From the NCBI GenBank assembly GCA_020636375.1, contig JACJXZ010000009.1:338815-402814 (forward strand): a DNA stretch of 64,000 nucleotides, in the 5' to 3' direction. Source of the stretch: Lewinellaceae bacterium. GTDB taxonomy: Bacteria > Bacteroidota > Bacteroidia > Chitinophagales > Saprospiraceae. Position 1 is the first letter of the stretch, and each line of letters begins with the position of its first letter. Both the position numbers and the translations under genes were made by a program. Below, piece by piece: positions 26,727 to 39,478 of this stretch. The notes under the pieces were generated by a model that was given only the letters and a program-made list of their open reading frames with translations, searched no databases and was not told where the DNA came from.

Positions 26727-29105
26727 TCACTCATACCGCAATTCCTCCACGATGTTTTCCCGCATAGAGCCCCATACTTTCAGGAAAACGGTAAGCACAA
26801 TGACGGCGCCCAGCAAAACGACCGGCATCAGGACGGACAAAACGCTCACATGGATGCGGTAGTCAAAGTTGTCCAGCCACCTTTCCATCAGCCACCACAT
26901 CGCAGGGATGGCAACGATGCCGGTTATGACAGTACCGGATAAAATTCCGGGATAAAATCCTACTGAGGTGGTGGTACCGAGCAGCCCAGTATTTTCCGGA
27001 TGGCGATCTCCCGGGTCCGCTCGTTCACTTCGAAGGTCAGCAACCCGTACATACCGAAGGCTGCCAGGAGGATGCAGATCAGGGTGTAGAAAGAAATGAT
27101 CTTCCGGGCTTGTTGCTCGGCGCGGTAGAGGGCGGCAAACTCTGCGTCGAGGAACTCGTATTCGAACGGCAGCCCCGGCAGCAGCCCTTACCAGTTTTTC
27201 TGTTCTGCCGCCTCGATGGTTTGGCGGGCCTGAGCGGAGGAAATTTTCAGATACAGCTGGCTGTACCGGAGGTCGCCGACCACCAGCAGGCAGGGTTTTA
27301 CCTGGTTGTGGAGGGACTGGAAATGAAAATCCTCGATGACGGCGGCAACGTATTGCGCCGCCCTTCGTCGCCAAAAGCGGTGAACATTTTGCCGACGGCT
27401 TTTTCCCATCCAATATGTTTTTGGCAGATTCATTCAGGACGTAGGCGTACTGGTCCGTGATATTGTTCCGGATCATACCGGGGTCTCCTTCCAGCAATTT
27501 CATACCCACGGTTTCAAAAAAAAAGCAGGGTCTACCGAAATGATGTACATGCTTTCGCTCTCCTCCTGCCCTTCCCACCAGACAGTCTGGTTCCAGTTGA
27601 CTGTGCCGGGGTTGAAGCTGTTCAGGGAAACTTCGCGGATTTACCGACACTGCGCAGTTCGTTTTTCAGCAGTTCCCTTTTTTCCTTTTCTACTTCGACG
27701 TAGAGCGGTATGTTGATGACCTGGTCGGGGTTCAGCCCCAGGTTCATCTCCGAGATGTGGTTCATTTGCCGGGTGATGGACAGGCTGCTGCCGATCAGGA
27801 TGATGGACACCAGGAACTGCACCCCAATAAGGCATCCCGTATGCCCATGTTTTCCCGCTGCCCGTTTTTATCTGGTTTTCAGCGCTTCCGCCGGGGAAAA
27901 GAAGTGACGAAAAAGGCGATGTACCCACCCGCAACAGCACTGGATACAACCACGACGATACCAGCCCGGCAGCCAGGCTCACCGGGTGGAGGAAGTCAAA
28001 ATCCATGTCGGAGCCGAACAAGTTGTTCACGTAGGGCAGCAACAGCAGCTTCATCAGCCCGATGGTGGTACCAGCGAAACCAGGCAAAGCACCAGGGCTT
28101 CCGCCAGGAACTGCCCCATCAGCTGCGGGCGGCTGGCGCCTATGGTTTTGCGGACGCCCACTTCCCGAGCCCGCCTGGACGACCCCGCCGTGTTCAGGTT
28201 GATGAAATTGACCAGCGAGATCAGGATCAGCCCCCCAGGGCGGCAGCGCCGTAGATGTAGAGATACTTCCGGTTGTAGGAGGGCTTCAGGTTGCCCCGGT
28301 TGTGGACGAAGTGGATGTCGGCAAGCGGCTGTATACCCAGGTTCTCAAAGGTATGGGTATAATCCCGGAGCGGTACGCTGAGGGACTGGATTTTGCGCAC
28401 AGCGGCATCCGCATCCGCACCGTGGCGGAGCAGGGCGTAGGCGTAGTAATTGTACTGCCCCCAGTTTCCCTCCAGGCTGGTGCCCGGCAACAGGGTCTCC
28501 AGGTTCTGGAAGGAAACGACGTAATCTATGTCCAGATGGGAGTTGGCAGGCACGTCTTCCATGACGCCGGTCACCTCGAATTCAAACGCGTCGTTGACTT
28601 CGACGATTTCCCTATGGGGTTTTTGTCCCCGAACAATTTCCGCGCCTCCGTCCTGGACACCACGATCCCGTTCAGGGGTTCGAAAACCCGGCTGGCGTCC
28701 CCCTGCAGCAGCGGGAAGTCGAATATGGAAAACAGGAGGCGTCCGCCAGGAAAAAATCCGCTTCGTTGAAGTATTGGTTGTCGTAATGTACCACAACTTT
28801 TCCCTGCCTGCGTAGCTTGGTGAGGCGCACATAATCCTCGATTTCCGGCACATCTGCCTTTATCCTGGGAGGTATGGGCGCGGAAATGCCGACCCAGCCC
28901 TCGCCGGTATCTACGTCGCCGGTCACGATGCGATAAATCCGCCCGCTTTTGGAATGAAACCGATCGTACCCTTTTTCATATTGGATATGAAGGTAGCTGA
29001 GCAATCCGCTTACCATTCCGACAGATATACCCAGGATGCTGATCAGGGTGACCCATTTGTTTTTACCAGGTTGCGGAGGGCGGTTTTGAAGTAGTTCTTC
29101 CACAT
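26727..29105 (-). pseudogene. ABC transporter permease, MacB/FtsX type, frameshifted
   Basis: About 790 residues after joining frames. The first TM is NKWVTLISILGISVGMVSGLL, a periplasmic MacB-like core domain follows (YEKGYDRFHSKSGRIYRIVT, FEFEVTGVMEDVPANSHLDI), then the FtsX motif SRRAREVGVRKTIGASRPQL with its TM set and the second FtsX half (NERTREIAIRKILG) ending MRENIVEELRYE. This architecture (two FtsX domains, about 800 residues) is typical of Bacteroidota permeases that occur in tandem and work with a MacB-like ATPase, which is not in the window. GGTACC at 26974 and 28067 replaces GGCC at frame breaks. Confidence 0.72.
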
Positions 29106-29148
29106 GGGCTTAAATTTTTGTGTATATGTGCCTTCACCAATGCACGAT

Positions 29149-31601
29149 TTATTCGCTCCTCAGCGCCTCCACCGGATTCGCCAGCGCCGCCTTCACGCTC
29201 TGGAAGCTCACTGTCAGCAGAGCCACCGCTATGGCGATCATTCCTGCCAGGGCGAACACCCACCAGCGAATCTCGATGCGGTAGGCGAAATTCTCCAGCC
29301 ATTGATCCATGAAGTAGTATACCAGGGGCGACCAGCAGGAGGGCGGTCAGCACCAGCTTCAGGAAGTCTTTGGACAGCAGGGCGACGATGCCGCGGCGGC
29401 GCTGGCGCCCAGCACTTTGCGGATGCCGATCTCCTTGGTGCGCTGTTCGGCGGCAAAGGCAGACATACCGAACATACCCCAGGCAGGAGATAAGGATAGC
29501 GATCAGGGTGAATGCGGCGATGATGCGGGACAGTGCCTGCTCCGCCTGGTACATCCGGGCGATGTCGGCATCGAGGAAGGAGGCGTCGAAGGGCAGGTAC
29601 CGGGAACCGCTGCCGTCCAGAGCGCTTTCGCTTTTTCCAGGAAATCAGGGTAATTGGCGGTATTGACGTCGGCGACGAGGTTGCGGAGGTTGCGGGGCGG
29701 CTCGGCGACCACCATGAACGGCCCAGCTCGCTGCTTTGTTTTTCGAACACGATGTCCTCCATGACGCCGACGACGGTGGCTTCGATATGAATATCCTCAA
29801 AATCGGAGTACAACACCATGCCGGGCGCTTCTTCGGCAGGGATGTCCAGGCGTTTTACTTACCGACTCGTTCAGCACCACCCGGATGATGCCGCGGCTGC
29901 TCGCCGTATCCGCCAGCGTGGGCGCCGTACCAGCCGCCAGCAGTACTGATCTTCAGGGTTTTGAAAAATGGTCATCTACGTAAGCCATCCGGACGTCGGT
30001 AGCGTTCTGCATATTCCCGCCCTGTTTGTACAGCGGTATGTCCCGGATCAGGGGTTTACCCGGCACCTCGCTCATGGCAGAGGCGGCGTTGACCTCCGGC
30101 AGGCGCATCAGTTCGCTGCGGAAGGCCTCCAGGTTGCCCGAGCCTCCGCCGGAATGAAAATGGAAGACCACCTTTTGGTTTGGTTCGAACCCCAGGTCGT
30201 TTTCCAGCATGTGGTTCAGCCGCAGGCGGATGACCAGCGCGCCGATGACCAGGGCAGAGGCGGGTACCAGTTGTTGACGATGAGTACTTGCGCAGCCAGT
30301 ACCACGCCTTCCTTCCTGCCGGCTGCTCCGGTTTGCTGCAACACGCCGATCGGGCGGAAGGACGACAGGTAGAAGGCAGGATAGCTGCTTACCACCAGCC
30401 CGGTGACGAGTACGAGCGCCAGGCTATGCCCAGGTAAATCCCGCCCCGGAAAAGTGCAGGCTGACGTCCGCGCCGGTCAGGCGGTTAAGGAAGGGCAGGG
30501 AATAGTACCGCCAGGGGCAGGTACCAGCCCCATAGTAGGAGCGTCAGCAGGAAGCTTTCGGTGAGGAACTGCCCGACCAGCAGGCGGCGCGGCGCACCGA
30601 CCACTTTGCGGACGCCGACCTCCTTCGCCCGCCGGGTGGCGCGGGCGGTGGAGAGATTCATAAAATTGATGCATACCACCAGTTGTATGAAACCGGCGAT
30701 GAGCAGCAACAAATTGAGGAAAGCAGCACTGGTGTTGGTGGGCATATCGGCGTTCCTACCGCTGGAGAGATGGATACCGAAACCGGTCGCAGGTGGAGCT
30801 GCTTGTCCATGCCCAGGTCGCGCAGCTGGCTGGCGCCGTGTTTCCGGAGGAAAGCGGGTATTTTGGCTTCCACTGCCAGAGGGTCGGTGCCGTACCGAAG
30901 GCGCAGGTAACCGTAAACGAAGTTGTTGCCCGCCCAGGAGTTGTTCGAGCGGATGTACTGCCCGATGCCGGAGGAATTCATCGCCATGAAAAACTCGGGC
31001 ATGAGGTGGCTCTTGCCCAGGCTGCCGTCGAAAACGCCGGTAACCGTATACGGGTGTTCTTCCTCTCCACCTCCGATCCGGATCGTTTGCCCGACAGCCT
31101 CTTCCTCCCCGAACAGCTTTCGGGCGAGTTGCTCGGAGAGAGCCACCGAGAATGGCTCGTCCAGGGCGCGTCGGGCATCGCCGGCGAGAAAATGATAGTC
31201 GAAAAGCCGGAAAAAGGTGCTGTCCACGTAATAGCCGGCTTTTTCGTAAAAACCTTTTCCCCACCCTCAGCAGGTGCTGCTCGACGCCGGGCGGGTTGCA
31301 CACCCGGGCAGCCATTTCTGCTTCAGGGAACTCCGCCTGCATGGTACTGGCGCTATGGGCGGCGAGCAGGTACTATCATCAGGTGTAAAAATTTCATTGC
31401 CGAACTGGAGGTCGCTGACAATGCGGTAAAGGTTTTCCGCCTGTCGGTGATGGCGGTCGTATCCCCGGTGTTCCCGGACGAACAGCAGGATGTAGAGGCA
31501 GCATGCCGTGCCCAGCGCCATACTTTACCAGGTTGATCAGGCTGAAGGCCTTTGTTGCGGTAGAAGCTGCGGAGGGCGGTTTTGAGGAAGTTGGACAGCA
31601 T
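29149..31601 (-). pseudogene. ABC transporter permease, MacB/FtsX type, frameshifted (paralogue of the next one)
   Basis: About 815 residues after joining frames. It begins MLSNFLKTALRSFYRNKG at 31601, has the MacB core (REHRGYDRHHRQAENLYRIV), the first FtsX motif RRAKEVGVRKVVGAPRRLLV, the second (EQRTKEIGIRKVLGAS) and ends KAALANPVEALRSE at 29149. It lies 43 bases upstream of the second permease in the same direction, so the two form an operon and probably one exporter for a peptide, lipid or macrolide-like compound. Several single-base and two-base indels interrupt the gene. Confidence 0.72.
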
Positions 31602-32166
31602 GGTGGTACGGGTTGATTTATGGGAGAAGGTATTTACAGAGTTGTGTAAATGTGTAAGCGTGTATACGTGAGGGAGCCTGCGGGCTGGGTACTGACGCCT
31701 TGCAGGTACCACGCATACAGCCCTTTTTCGCTGAGCCTCGTCAGGGGTAAAAATGGACAAATACACGAATGCACAGCCCGGAAAATTTTCAATAGTATGC
31801 CCAAAACTCATGCCAGGTAGGCATTAGGTTGTTTGTCAGGCATTTATGCGGATTGTGTTTACCAGAGACCTTGGTTTGTGTTCAAAACCGGACAGCAGGT
31901 GTATGGGAATGGACAGTGGAATGCAGGAAGGTGGAGTTTTCTTCTACAGATGTTTTGAATTATATCTCCTAGCTCATGAACGGAATTCATGAATGCCACG
32001 CGACACTGTAGTATGTGTCGAAAAACTTTTGAAGGATGAAAGTCAAACTGCTCCGATTGAGATAATTTGGGGATTTCAAATGTAAATGGTAATTTAGGGA
32101 ATCTTCATAAAGCTATTTTAGCGAGGTTCAGAATATTAATGAACTTCTATCATACCGCTTTCGCAT
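31602..32166. other. intergenic region between divergent genes
   Basis: 565 bases between the permease operon (leftward) and the EAD11 gene (rightward). Base composition shifts from GC-rich to AT-rich at about 31850, which may mark one edge of an acquired segment. No gene, tRNA or clear attachment-site repeat was found. Confidence 0.4.
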
Positions 32167-35100
32167 ATGAGTCAAACCATAAGAAATAAGATTCATTCGC
32201 TCATTGAGGAAGGCAAAACCCTGGATGTACTTCAAGATTTCAAGGAAATTTTCAGTAAGAGTGACCAGGTTATTTTTAATGAAATTGTTTTGCTCATAAG
32301 CCGATGGAATGACATTGAAAAAAGGCTGAGATTGGATACTATTTCTCCTTCTGAAGCAATGAGGCAAAAAACCAAGATCAGTAGCGCAACGCTGGAATAT
32401 CTTGATAAACTCCCAATTACTCCGAGTGAAAAAAAGAGCGAGGTCGAAAAAAACTCGCGAGAAGAAAAAAGCGCATTATCCATCACAAGGTTTCTTTTGT
32501 TTTGTGTTATTCTTATTATTTTATGTCTCCTGTCCTATTTACATTTCAAGGGCAGTTTGGCAAGCGAACTTTCCTACCCTCAGGAAAGTATATTTGGGAT
32601 TCTACTTTATGGGCAATTTGCAATCCTCCTTGTTTTGTTCTTGGTTTTTATTTTTCCACAAATCTTGGGCTAAGTTTTCGAGGCTTCAAGTACTCTATGA
32701 ATCCCTCGTTTTTCTCTCCTCTGAAAAAGAAGTACTGGAAACCGTCATTTCTCCTTATGAAAAATATTCGGCAAAAATCAAGGAGGTAGCACTGGAACTG
32801 GAAAACTACGAGTTTTTCACAGCCCATATGCTTTTGACAAGCCAGACCAGAAGTTTCTCGGGAGGAGAGACGTTGTTGACCGGCTTAAGATGATCTTGAC
32901 AAAATCCGACACCAAATCAGGGGCATATCTGGTAACCGGTTTTCGGGGAATGGGAAAAACGAGCATTGTCCGTAAAGCAATAGCGGAAATAAATTGATGC
33001 GCGGTCGGGCGTGACCAGGATGACGGAAGGCTATTTGTGCAGTTTGCTGATACCCTCTTTTTATCTAAAGAGGTTGGATCCCACCCTAATGCCGCCAGAA
33101 AACGGAATGGCGCGTTCGGTAAGGCCCATGAGGACAACCAGAAAGAAAAGCTGTATAACCTCAAGGTATATTTTCAGTTTTTGACAGACTTCTACTGTGG
33201 AAACTCCATTGCGAATTGTAATGGAGAGAACCCAGAAAACGGTTTCAGCCATTCCCTTCCGGCAGAGCTTTCTGAAGAAGACAAGGAAAAGGCTTATAAA
33301 ATAACCTTTCTGCTTCAGAGCTTCATCATTTTTCTTACCTACCGAAGTAACGGCACCCCAAAAAAGCTGGCGGGCCTGGTTGAAAACTACATCGTCCCCA
33401 ATTCGCCTGCCTTACAGGCAGACCGACAAAATGATACAGCGTTGCACGTCTTTTTGGACGGCAAAAAGAAGGATGAAAACAGCCAGTTATTCCTGCGTTT
33501 CAAATTCAACGATCAATACGAGATATGCCTAACCGCCAATCTCTACCTTACCGTATCTTATTATTCACAGCCGGTACCTGAAAGCACTGGGTGATAAATT
33601 GTTGTTCTCCAATGCCTTCATCATGGATCATATCCTCAAATTCCACCCGTTTGGTTTTTCCTGGCGCAACCTGGAATTGATCCCCGAGATCATCCTGATC
33701 AATAAAGAGCCTAATTTGCGAAGCTTCATCGGCGACCTGATCACCTTCCTTTCCAATACCTTCCTGCGCGTGACCATTACCGGAGTGAATCAGTTTAAAT
33801 TTTATAATAAGGTAGCCAACGAACTGAAATACATTTCCAAAATTTCTGACATCAGTTCTGCGGCTTTTAATTTTACGCTGGACGAGTCGCTGCTCATCAA
33901 ACGCCATTACAAGAAGAAACTGGAGGAAATAAAAACGCATTATTTTATTCCTCCCAGTCCTACCACCTTAAATATGTCCATTCGCTCGGCTTTATACAGA
34001 ACATCCTGGGCGACCTCCATTATTATGACAAAGAATATGACGACGCCCTGCTTTATTACTCCGATGCCGCCCAGTCGTTGAACAGCCAAAATTCTGAAAA
34101 TTTAAGTGAGATCACCAAGCATCATGTGACCTTCATCATCCGGAATTTCCTGAAAATAGGGCAGACGCTCGAAAAAAAATAAGATCTTTTGATTCTGCTA
34201 TTTCCATATATAAAGAGTTGAAGATCAATACTCCGAAGTATCTCGCCAAAGTGATTGACAACGACCGGGAATTTGCCGCCTCTTCCTTCGCAGGATTGCC
34301 TCCGTACCGGGCCTTCAACTGATAAACAAAGGATATATAGCCTGGTTGGTTTTGGTTGAAAAACAGCGTTTCGATTTACCTGACGCACGCTAACCTCGAA
34401 CAAAGCAAGCTGGAGATAGAACAAATCTTATCCCCTTAACCGGCAAGGAAGACGAAGCGTTGTTTGACAAGCCCCGCAAGGAATTCCTGCTGGGAGATTA
34501 TTTTAACAACGTGGGAAGCGTGCTGTACATGAAAAATAAAAACTTTGCCAGACACTTCGGGCAAGTTGATGATTTTAAGGCGTTCGGCGCGAAGAGTGAC
34601 ATCGACTTTATTCAAAACATAACAGACGAAAAATTCCTGGAGGACTATTGCCCTTCCTTTTCAGCCTACCTGTATTACTGACAAGCTTTGAAACATTTCC
34701 TGAATTGCCTGAGGTACCGGAAATCGAGAGTTCGGGCAATATGCCCCTAAAGCTCATATTCGCTGAAGAAAATGATTTTGTAAAAGCGCTCAACCTGCTG
34801 AAACCGGAAAACAACTATCTAGTCAATTCCAATTATTTATACCATTTAGCAAATATATTTTCAAAGCTTGGAGATACCATTCTGACCTTCCTCAGCATGA
34901 GACGCGGGGATTATCTTCATGAAGAAATATTTTCCATTTATACGATGGATGAGAGCGAAAGGACTTCGCCGGTGATTCAGGCATTGGAAAAATGGTTTAA
35001 GGCACTTTTTAATCCTCGCAGGTCCTGATGCAGGTCGAGAAAATCTTGGCAAGCGGTTCGACATCAACATGGTGCTGGCTCTTTACAGATCAGCCGGAAT

Positions 35101-36412
35101 GTTTTATCTCAAAGCAGGCAGGACCCACAGCTATGCTTTTCAGCTGGAGAAGTTCCTGTACGTAATCAAAGACCATCTGGTGGTACTGGCTAAAAAGTTG
35201 TTCAGCACCAAGTTTTCCGACAAAACCGAAATTTTTCAGGAAGTCAGCCAGGATTGTTTGCTTTACAACCTTTGTTATCCGGAAAAGGATGGCTTCGAAA
35301 ACATGCTACACGGGATAGAAAGTATCGCCATCAAAGTGCTCAACGCGATAACGTGGGCATACGACGTGTCCAACCGCCCGCAGATATTGAAATACCGGGA
35401 AATTTTTCAGAATGCTCACGACCGGGATGAAGACCGCCACCTCATTCAGCAGCAATATCTCTTCCAGCCATGAGGTCCGCGAAGTATTGCTGCTCGTACA
35501 AGAGATCAAACTGAAACTAAAACGGATACTGATAAAATTGACGAGTACAAGATGGGATAAAATTCTGAAAAAATTTTTTTTTTCACCAAGTATGCGCACT
35601 ACCACTTGTTTGGAACTATTTACCATCCCAAATTAAAAATTAAGCTGAAGGATCCTATTGTTTCGCCTTATTCGCCTATTTCAAATAAGTTTATCCGAAT
35701 CCTGGAACTAAAGTACAGGTGCGAAAGAAACTATTTCTTTGTAGAGTATCTTCGGGCTATCTGGTATTTTTTAATGAAAGGCTGGATGATCTGCCCAACC
35801 GAGGCGAACCAGAGAATGCCGCCGGTATTGATGCGTTGAAAAGCAGGATAGCAGACGAAGACACAAAGGAGTCACTTGAAGAAATTGTTGAAGATGAAAA
35901 GGAAATCCAACCTCTGGTACTTTGCTTGAATTTCTTGTTCGGGATTCGATTTTTGCCTTTTGACGTCATAAAATCACTGGATATTTTTTACCTGAATTAC
36001 ATGACCAACCATTCCTACAGAGCGAATGCGCACTATAAAACTACCAATTGGTGCCTATACCCTGATCAACCTCACTATTTTGTACCCGGAGAGAAAGGAC
36101 GACATCCTCAAATCGCTGTCAGAAGTACTGGGAACCGATGCGACCTACTATCTCGAACCCAATTACCACAACGAACTGGCTGTTCAGTACTATTACTCCG
36201 CAATCCAGATGCACACAGAAGGCCAGGCTTACAAAGACAGCCTGATCAATATGTATTTTTTAGAAGATGACTTCAACGATAACCTTTATCACTTTTGCGC
36301 GGCAAATGAACGGTACCGGATCAATTCCGGCCTGATCAGGGAAAAAATCATCGATCTGAAGAAAAAAGTTAGAAAATCGAGATTATACGATTTTGACTCC
36401 TACGCCGGCTAA
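32167..36412 (+). pseudogene. EAD11 - transmembrane - P-loop NTPase - TPR protein (putative conflict/defence NTPase), frameshifted
   Basis: Joined frames span about 1,400 residues. Residues 3-82 resemble effector-associated domain 11 (KIHSLIEEGKTLDVLQDFKE, FNEIVLLISRWNDIEKRLRL, TISPSEAMRQKTKI, TLEYLDKL). Two hydrophobic helices follow (107-127 and 143-166). After a coiled linker comes the Walker A motif GFRGMGKTS (32938-32967) of a STAND-like NTPase, then a long helical region with TPR-like repeats (LGDLHYYDKEYDDALLYYSD near 34010). The C-terminus is SRLYDFDSYAG. At least nine frame changes and some Trp-to-stop changes occur. The gene is AT-rich against its neighbours, suggesting transfer. 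EAD-type domains are known to recruit effectors in trans in NTPase conflict systems; no effector carrying EAD11 is visible here. The stop overlaps the convergent RluA gene by 3 bases. Confidence 0.6.
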
Positions 36413-37295
36413 CACCGCTCCTCCTCCCGATCCAGCAACTTCCCGAACCGCCGCGGCGGCTCAATCTCCACCACCACCGCCTCTCCGGTCGCCGGATGCT
36501 CGAATTCCAGGCGGCAGGCGCAGAGGAACAGCCCTTTGCCCAGTATCGTCTTCTGCTTGCCGGCGTAGGCTTTGTCGCCGATAATGAGATACCCCTGCCG
36601 CCGCAGGTGGATGCGCAGCTGGTGCGTCCGGCCCGTCACGGGGCGGAGCCGGACGAGGGACAGGTGGTGAAAACGCGGGAAGGTACTGACCGCACGGTTT
36701 CGAATTTCGTCACCGCCTCTTTCCCCTGTATCGGCTCATCGATCACGCCTTTTTCCGGCGGTTTGCCATGCACCACCGCAACGTACTCCTTTTTACGGCA
36801 TTCTGCTCGAAAGCCTTGCTCAGGCGGATCAGCATGTCCTTGGTTCTACCAGCAGCACCAGCCCCGGGTTGGCACGTCGATGCGGTGTACAGCCACCGGG
36901 CGGGGCAGGGCGCCAGGCTGGCTGCTGGGGGGGATGGACCCCGCCACGGCGTTTTCCACGGTCTTGACCCGGTTGCCGTTGACGGCGATGCCTTACCGGC
37001 TTGTTGACCACCAGCAGGTGTTCGTCTTCGTACACGACTACCAGCTCCATGTCGAAGTCCCTGGTATGCGGCATGCCGGCACCCGCCAGCTCCAGGCGGT
37101 CGCCAGTACCGGACGAGGGCATCCGGGCGGGCAGGTATGCCATTGTGCAGCAGGCCCGTCGTCGGCGATGGCCTTCTTCACGGCGGTTTTGCTGCCTAGT
37201 AAGGGGAAGGCGCGGCGGCAGTAGGATGCGATGCTGGTATTGGGTTGTGCTTTCCCTACCATATGGGTGTGGTTCCTTTTTCCTTTTTTTGCCAT
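36409..37295 (-). pseudogene. RluA family pseudouridine synthase, frameshifted
   Basis: About 290 residues after joining frames. MAKKGKRNHTHMVG starts at 37295; the S4-like N-terminal segment (PLLGSKTAVKKAIAD, LELAGAGM) precedes the catalytic half: VVVYEDEHLLVVNKP, a VHRID-like catalytic Asp motif (CTPHRRANPGLVLLV after frame correction VHRIDVPTRGLVLLV), then VTGRTHQLRIHLRRQGYLIIGD and EFEHPATGEAVVVE. It would isomerise uridines in rRNA or tRNA. Frame breaks include 36682, where AGTACC (minus strand) should be AGCC. The C-terminus overlaps the EAD11 gene end. Confidence 0.72.
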
Positions 37296-37446
37296 TTAGT
37301 ATGAGGTTAATTCCTGTTTTCCAGAAGGTAAAAAAATCTTTTAATTTTTCAGAGGCTGGATAAGAAGGGATAATATACATATATTTCAAGTCTAATAACC
37401 CAAATCCCAGTGATCTTCGCTTTGGTATAATGATGCCTTAAATTCT

Positions 37447-37516
37447 GCCACAAAGCACGAAAACACGAAATCCGCACTAAATTTTGTGGGGTTTTGTGCC
37501 TTTGTGTTTTAGTGGC
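37447..37516. repeat. imperfect palindrome of the CCACAAAG-CAC-AAA type
   Basis: GCCACAAAGCACGAAAACACGAAAT is loosely mirrored by TTTTGTGCCTTTGTGTTTTAGTGGC. Such CACAAAG-rich inverted repeats are scattered through many bacterial genomes and here precede the T9SS glycosidase-like gene. Confidence 0.4.
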
Positions 37517-37563
37517 TTACTAAAACCAGAATCGCAGATTTAACCACCCAAATCCCAAAAACG

Positions 37564-39478
37564 ATGCGCACCGTACTCGGAATCCTCCTTCTCTTATTTT
37601 CTGCCCAGGCGAATGCTCAGCCTACTACCCGTTGCAACCTCAACATCGGCATCAACCTGGTAAGTACCCCACCGATTACAATGCCGAATGGTACTTTGTG
37701 GACATCATGCGCTACTGCCGCGCCTGGGAGACCACCAATGCCGCCTGGACCGCCGGCGGGCAAAACCTCTGGAATACCGAACTGATCGACCACTTCGAGT
37801 TCGACGAGCAAGGCTACCCCTCGAAGCGCCCCTCGACATCGACCACCCCAATGCCGATACCGAACAGGTCATCCGCACCGTCTGGGGTAATACCAGTGCC
37901 CCTGCTTACCGTAAGCACCTACGTGCTGCTCTACGAAGGCGAAGGGGAGATCGACTTCCGCTTCGACGCCCATACCGTCAGCCAGTCGCCGTACCGCATG
38001 GAGGTAGCCGTCATCCCCAACGACGACATCATGGTACTGATGATCATGCGCTCCAACCCGGGAAACCCCATCCGCAACATCCGCTTCCTGATGCCCGGCA
38101 CGGAGGCGACTTACCTGGACAACCCCTGGAATGAGGATTTCCTCGAAAAGGTGGTACCTTCAAAGCGCTGCGCTTTATGGACTGGGGACTGACCAACAAC
38201 TCCCGCCTGCAACACTGGGCGGACCGGTACCTGCCCACCGATTACACCTACACCCCTGGTAAGCAACCCCTACGAACACTGGATCGATCTGTGCAACCGC
38301 AACCAGTCCGACGCCTGGGTGTGCGTACCCCACCGGGCCGACGATAACTACATTGAACAACTCGCCACCCTCTTCCGCGACGGGCTGGACCCCCTACCTG
38401 AAGGTGTACGTCGAGTACTCCAACGAGCTTTGGAACTGGATCTTTGACCAGGCACTACTACGGCAATGACGAGCTGGACCAGAGCCTGCCCTGGCCCGAG
38501 CGCCTGGGGCCCCGCATTGCCGACGTCATGCAAATCTGGACGGACGTATTCGGCGCCGGCAATCCCCGCCTGGTGCGGGTGATGGGCTACCAGCACGCCT
38601 GGCTGGACATCGGCACGCGCATCTACGCCCAGATCGAAGCCGAAATACCGCGCGCCACCTGATTGACGCCATCTCGCCGGTGGCTATATGTCGTACGACC
38701 CCGAAACCATCGCCTCGCTTGGCGCGGCGGTACCACCTACCAGGATGTGGTTAGCAGCGCGCACGTTTTCACCTTCGACGAAAATGAATACGCGATGGAG
38801 GGCTGGCGAAGTACGCCGCCCTTGCCGCCGGCAACGGCAAGCAACTCCTGTTTTACGAGGGGTACCAGCATTTCACCCCTCATCCCTGGGGAACGGTGCA
38901 GCCCTACAACCTGGGCCTGCTGGAAGCCCATACCATCCCGGAGATGCACTACCTGTACCTGGAACTGCTCGACACCCTCTCCCGGCTGTCCGAAGAAGAG
39001 ATGCTGTTCATGCACTTTTCCTTCATCAGCCCGCTGGGCGACACCCCGAGGAAGCCCGCTGGGGCAGCTTCGGCGCCCTGCCGCACCAGTTCGGTATCCA
39101 ACCGCCTTATACCATTGACAACGCCCCCAAATACCGCGCCCTGCTCGACCACATCGGGGTATGCAACATCAACTCGGCGAAAGCTGCCTCGCCGGGCTAC
39201 CGGATCAGCGTTTCGCCCAACCCCTCCGGCGGGCGGGTCCGCCTGGAATGCACCGGAGGCACCCCGGAAAAAGTCGCATTGTTCAGCCTCGCTTACTTTG
39301 GCTTTTGGTGCAAGCCCCTGGTACCTGACTCGTGGCGCGATCATCCTGATCGCGAGCCTGCTGCCTACCCGAAAGCGGCTGGCTGGATTTGTCCGGCTTA
39401 CCCTCCGGCACGTATCTCCTTAAAGTGACCGGCGGGGAGCGGCAGTGGGTAGAAAAAGTGGTGCTGGTCCGGTACTAG
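37564..39478 (+). pseudogene. T9SS-exported glycosidase-like protein, frameshifted
   Basis: Joined frames give about 630 residues. A signal peptide (MRTVLGILLLLFSAQANAQ) leads into a segment WYFVDIMRYCRAWETTN, MEVAVIPNDDIMVLMIMRSN, CVPHRADDNYIEQLATLFRD and KVYVEYSNELWNWIFDQ. The last resembles the Asn-Glu acid/base region of clan GH-A glycosidases, so an alpha/beta-barrel glycan hydrolase is plausible. The end is a T9SS domain (VSPNPSGGRVRLEC to TYLLKVTGGERQWVEKVVLVRY). GGTACC at 38153 and 38729 replaces GGCC. A copy of the 25-bp palindromic repeat (39329-39353) lies inside the sorting domain. Confidence 0.62.
39329..39353. repeat. REP-like 25-mer, copy 1 (inside the T9SS tail)
   Basis: CTCGTGGCGCGATCATCCTGATCGC contains the perfect hairpin GCGATCA-TCC-TGATCGC. 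This copy falls between the ALFSLA and WLDLSGLPSGTYLLKV strands of the sorting domain, which is about 8-10 residues longer here than usual. Confidence 0.7.
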
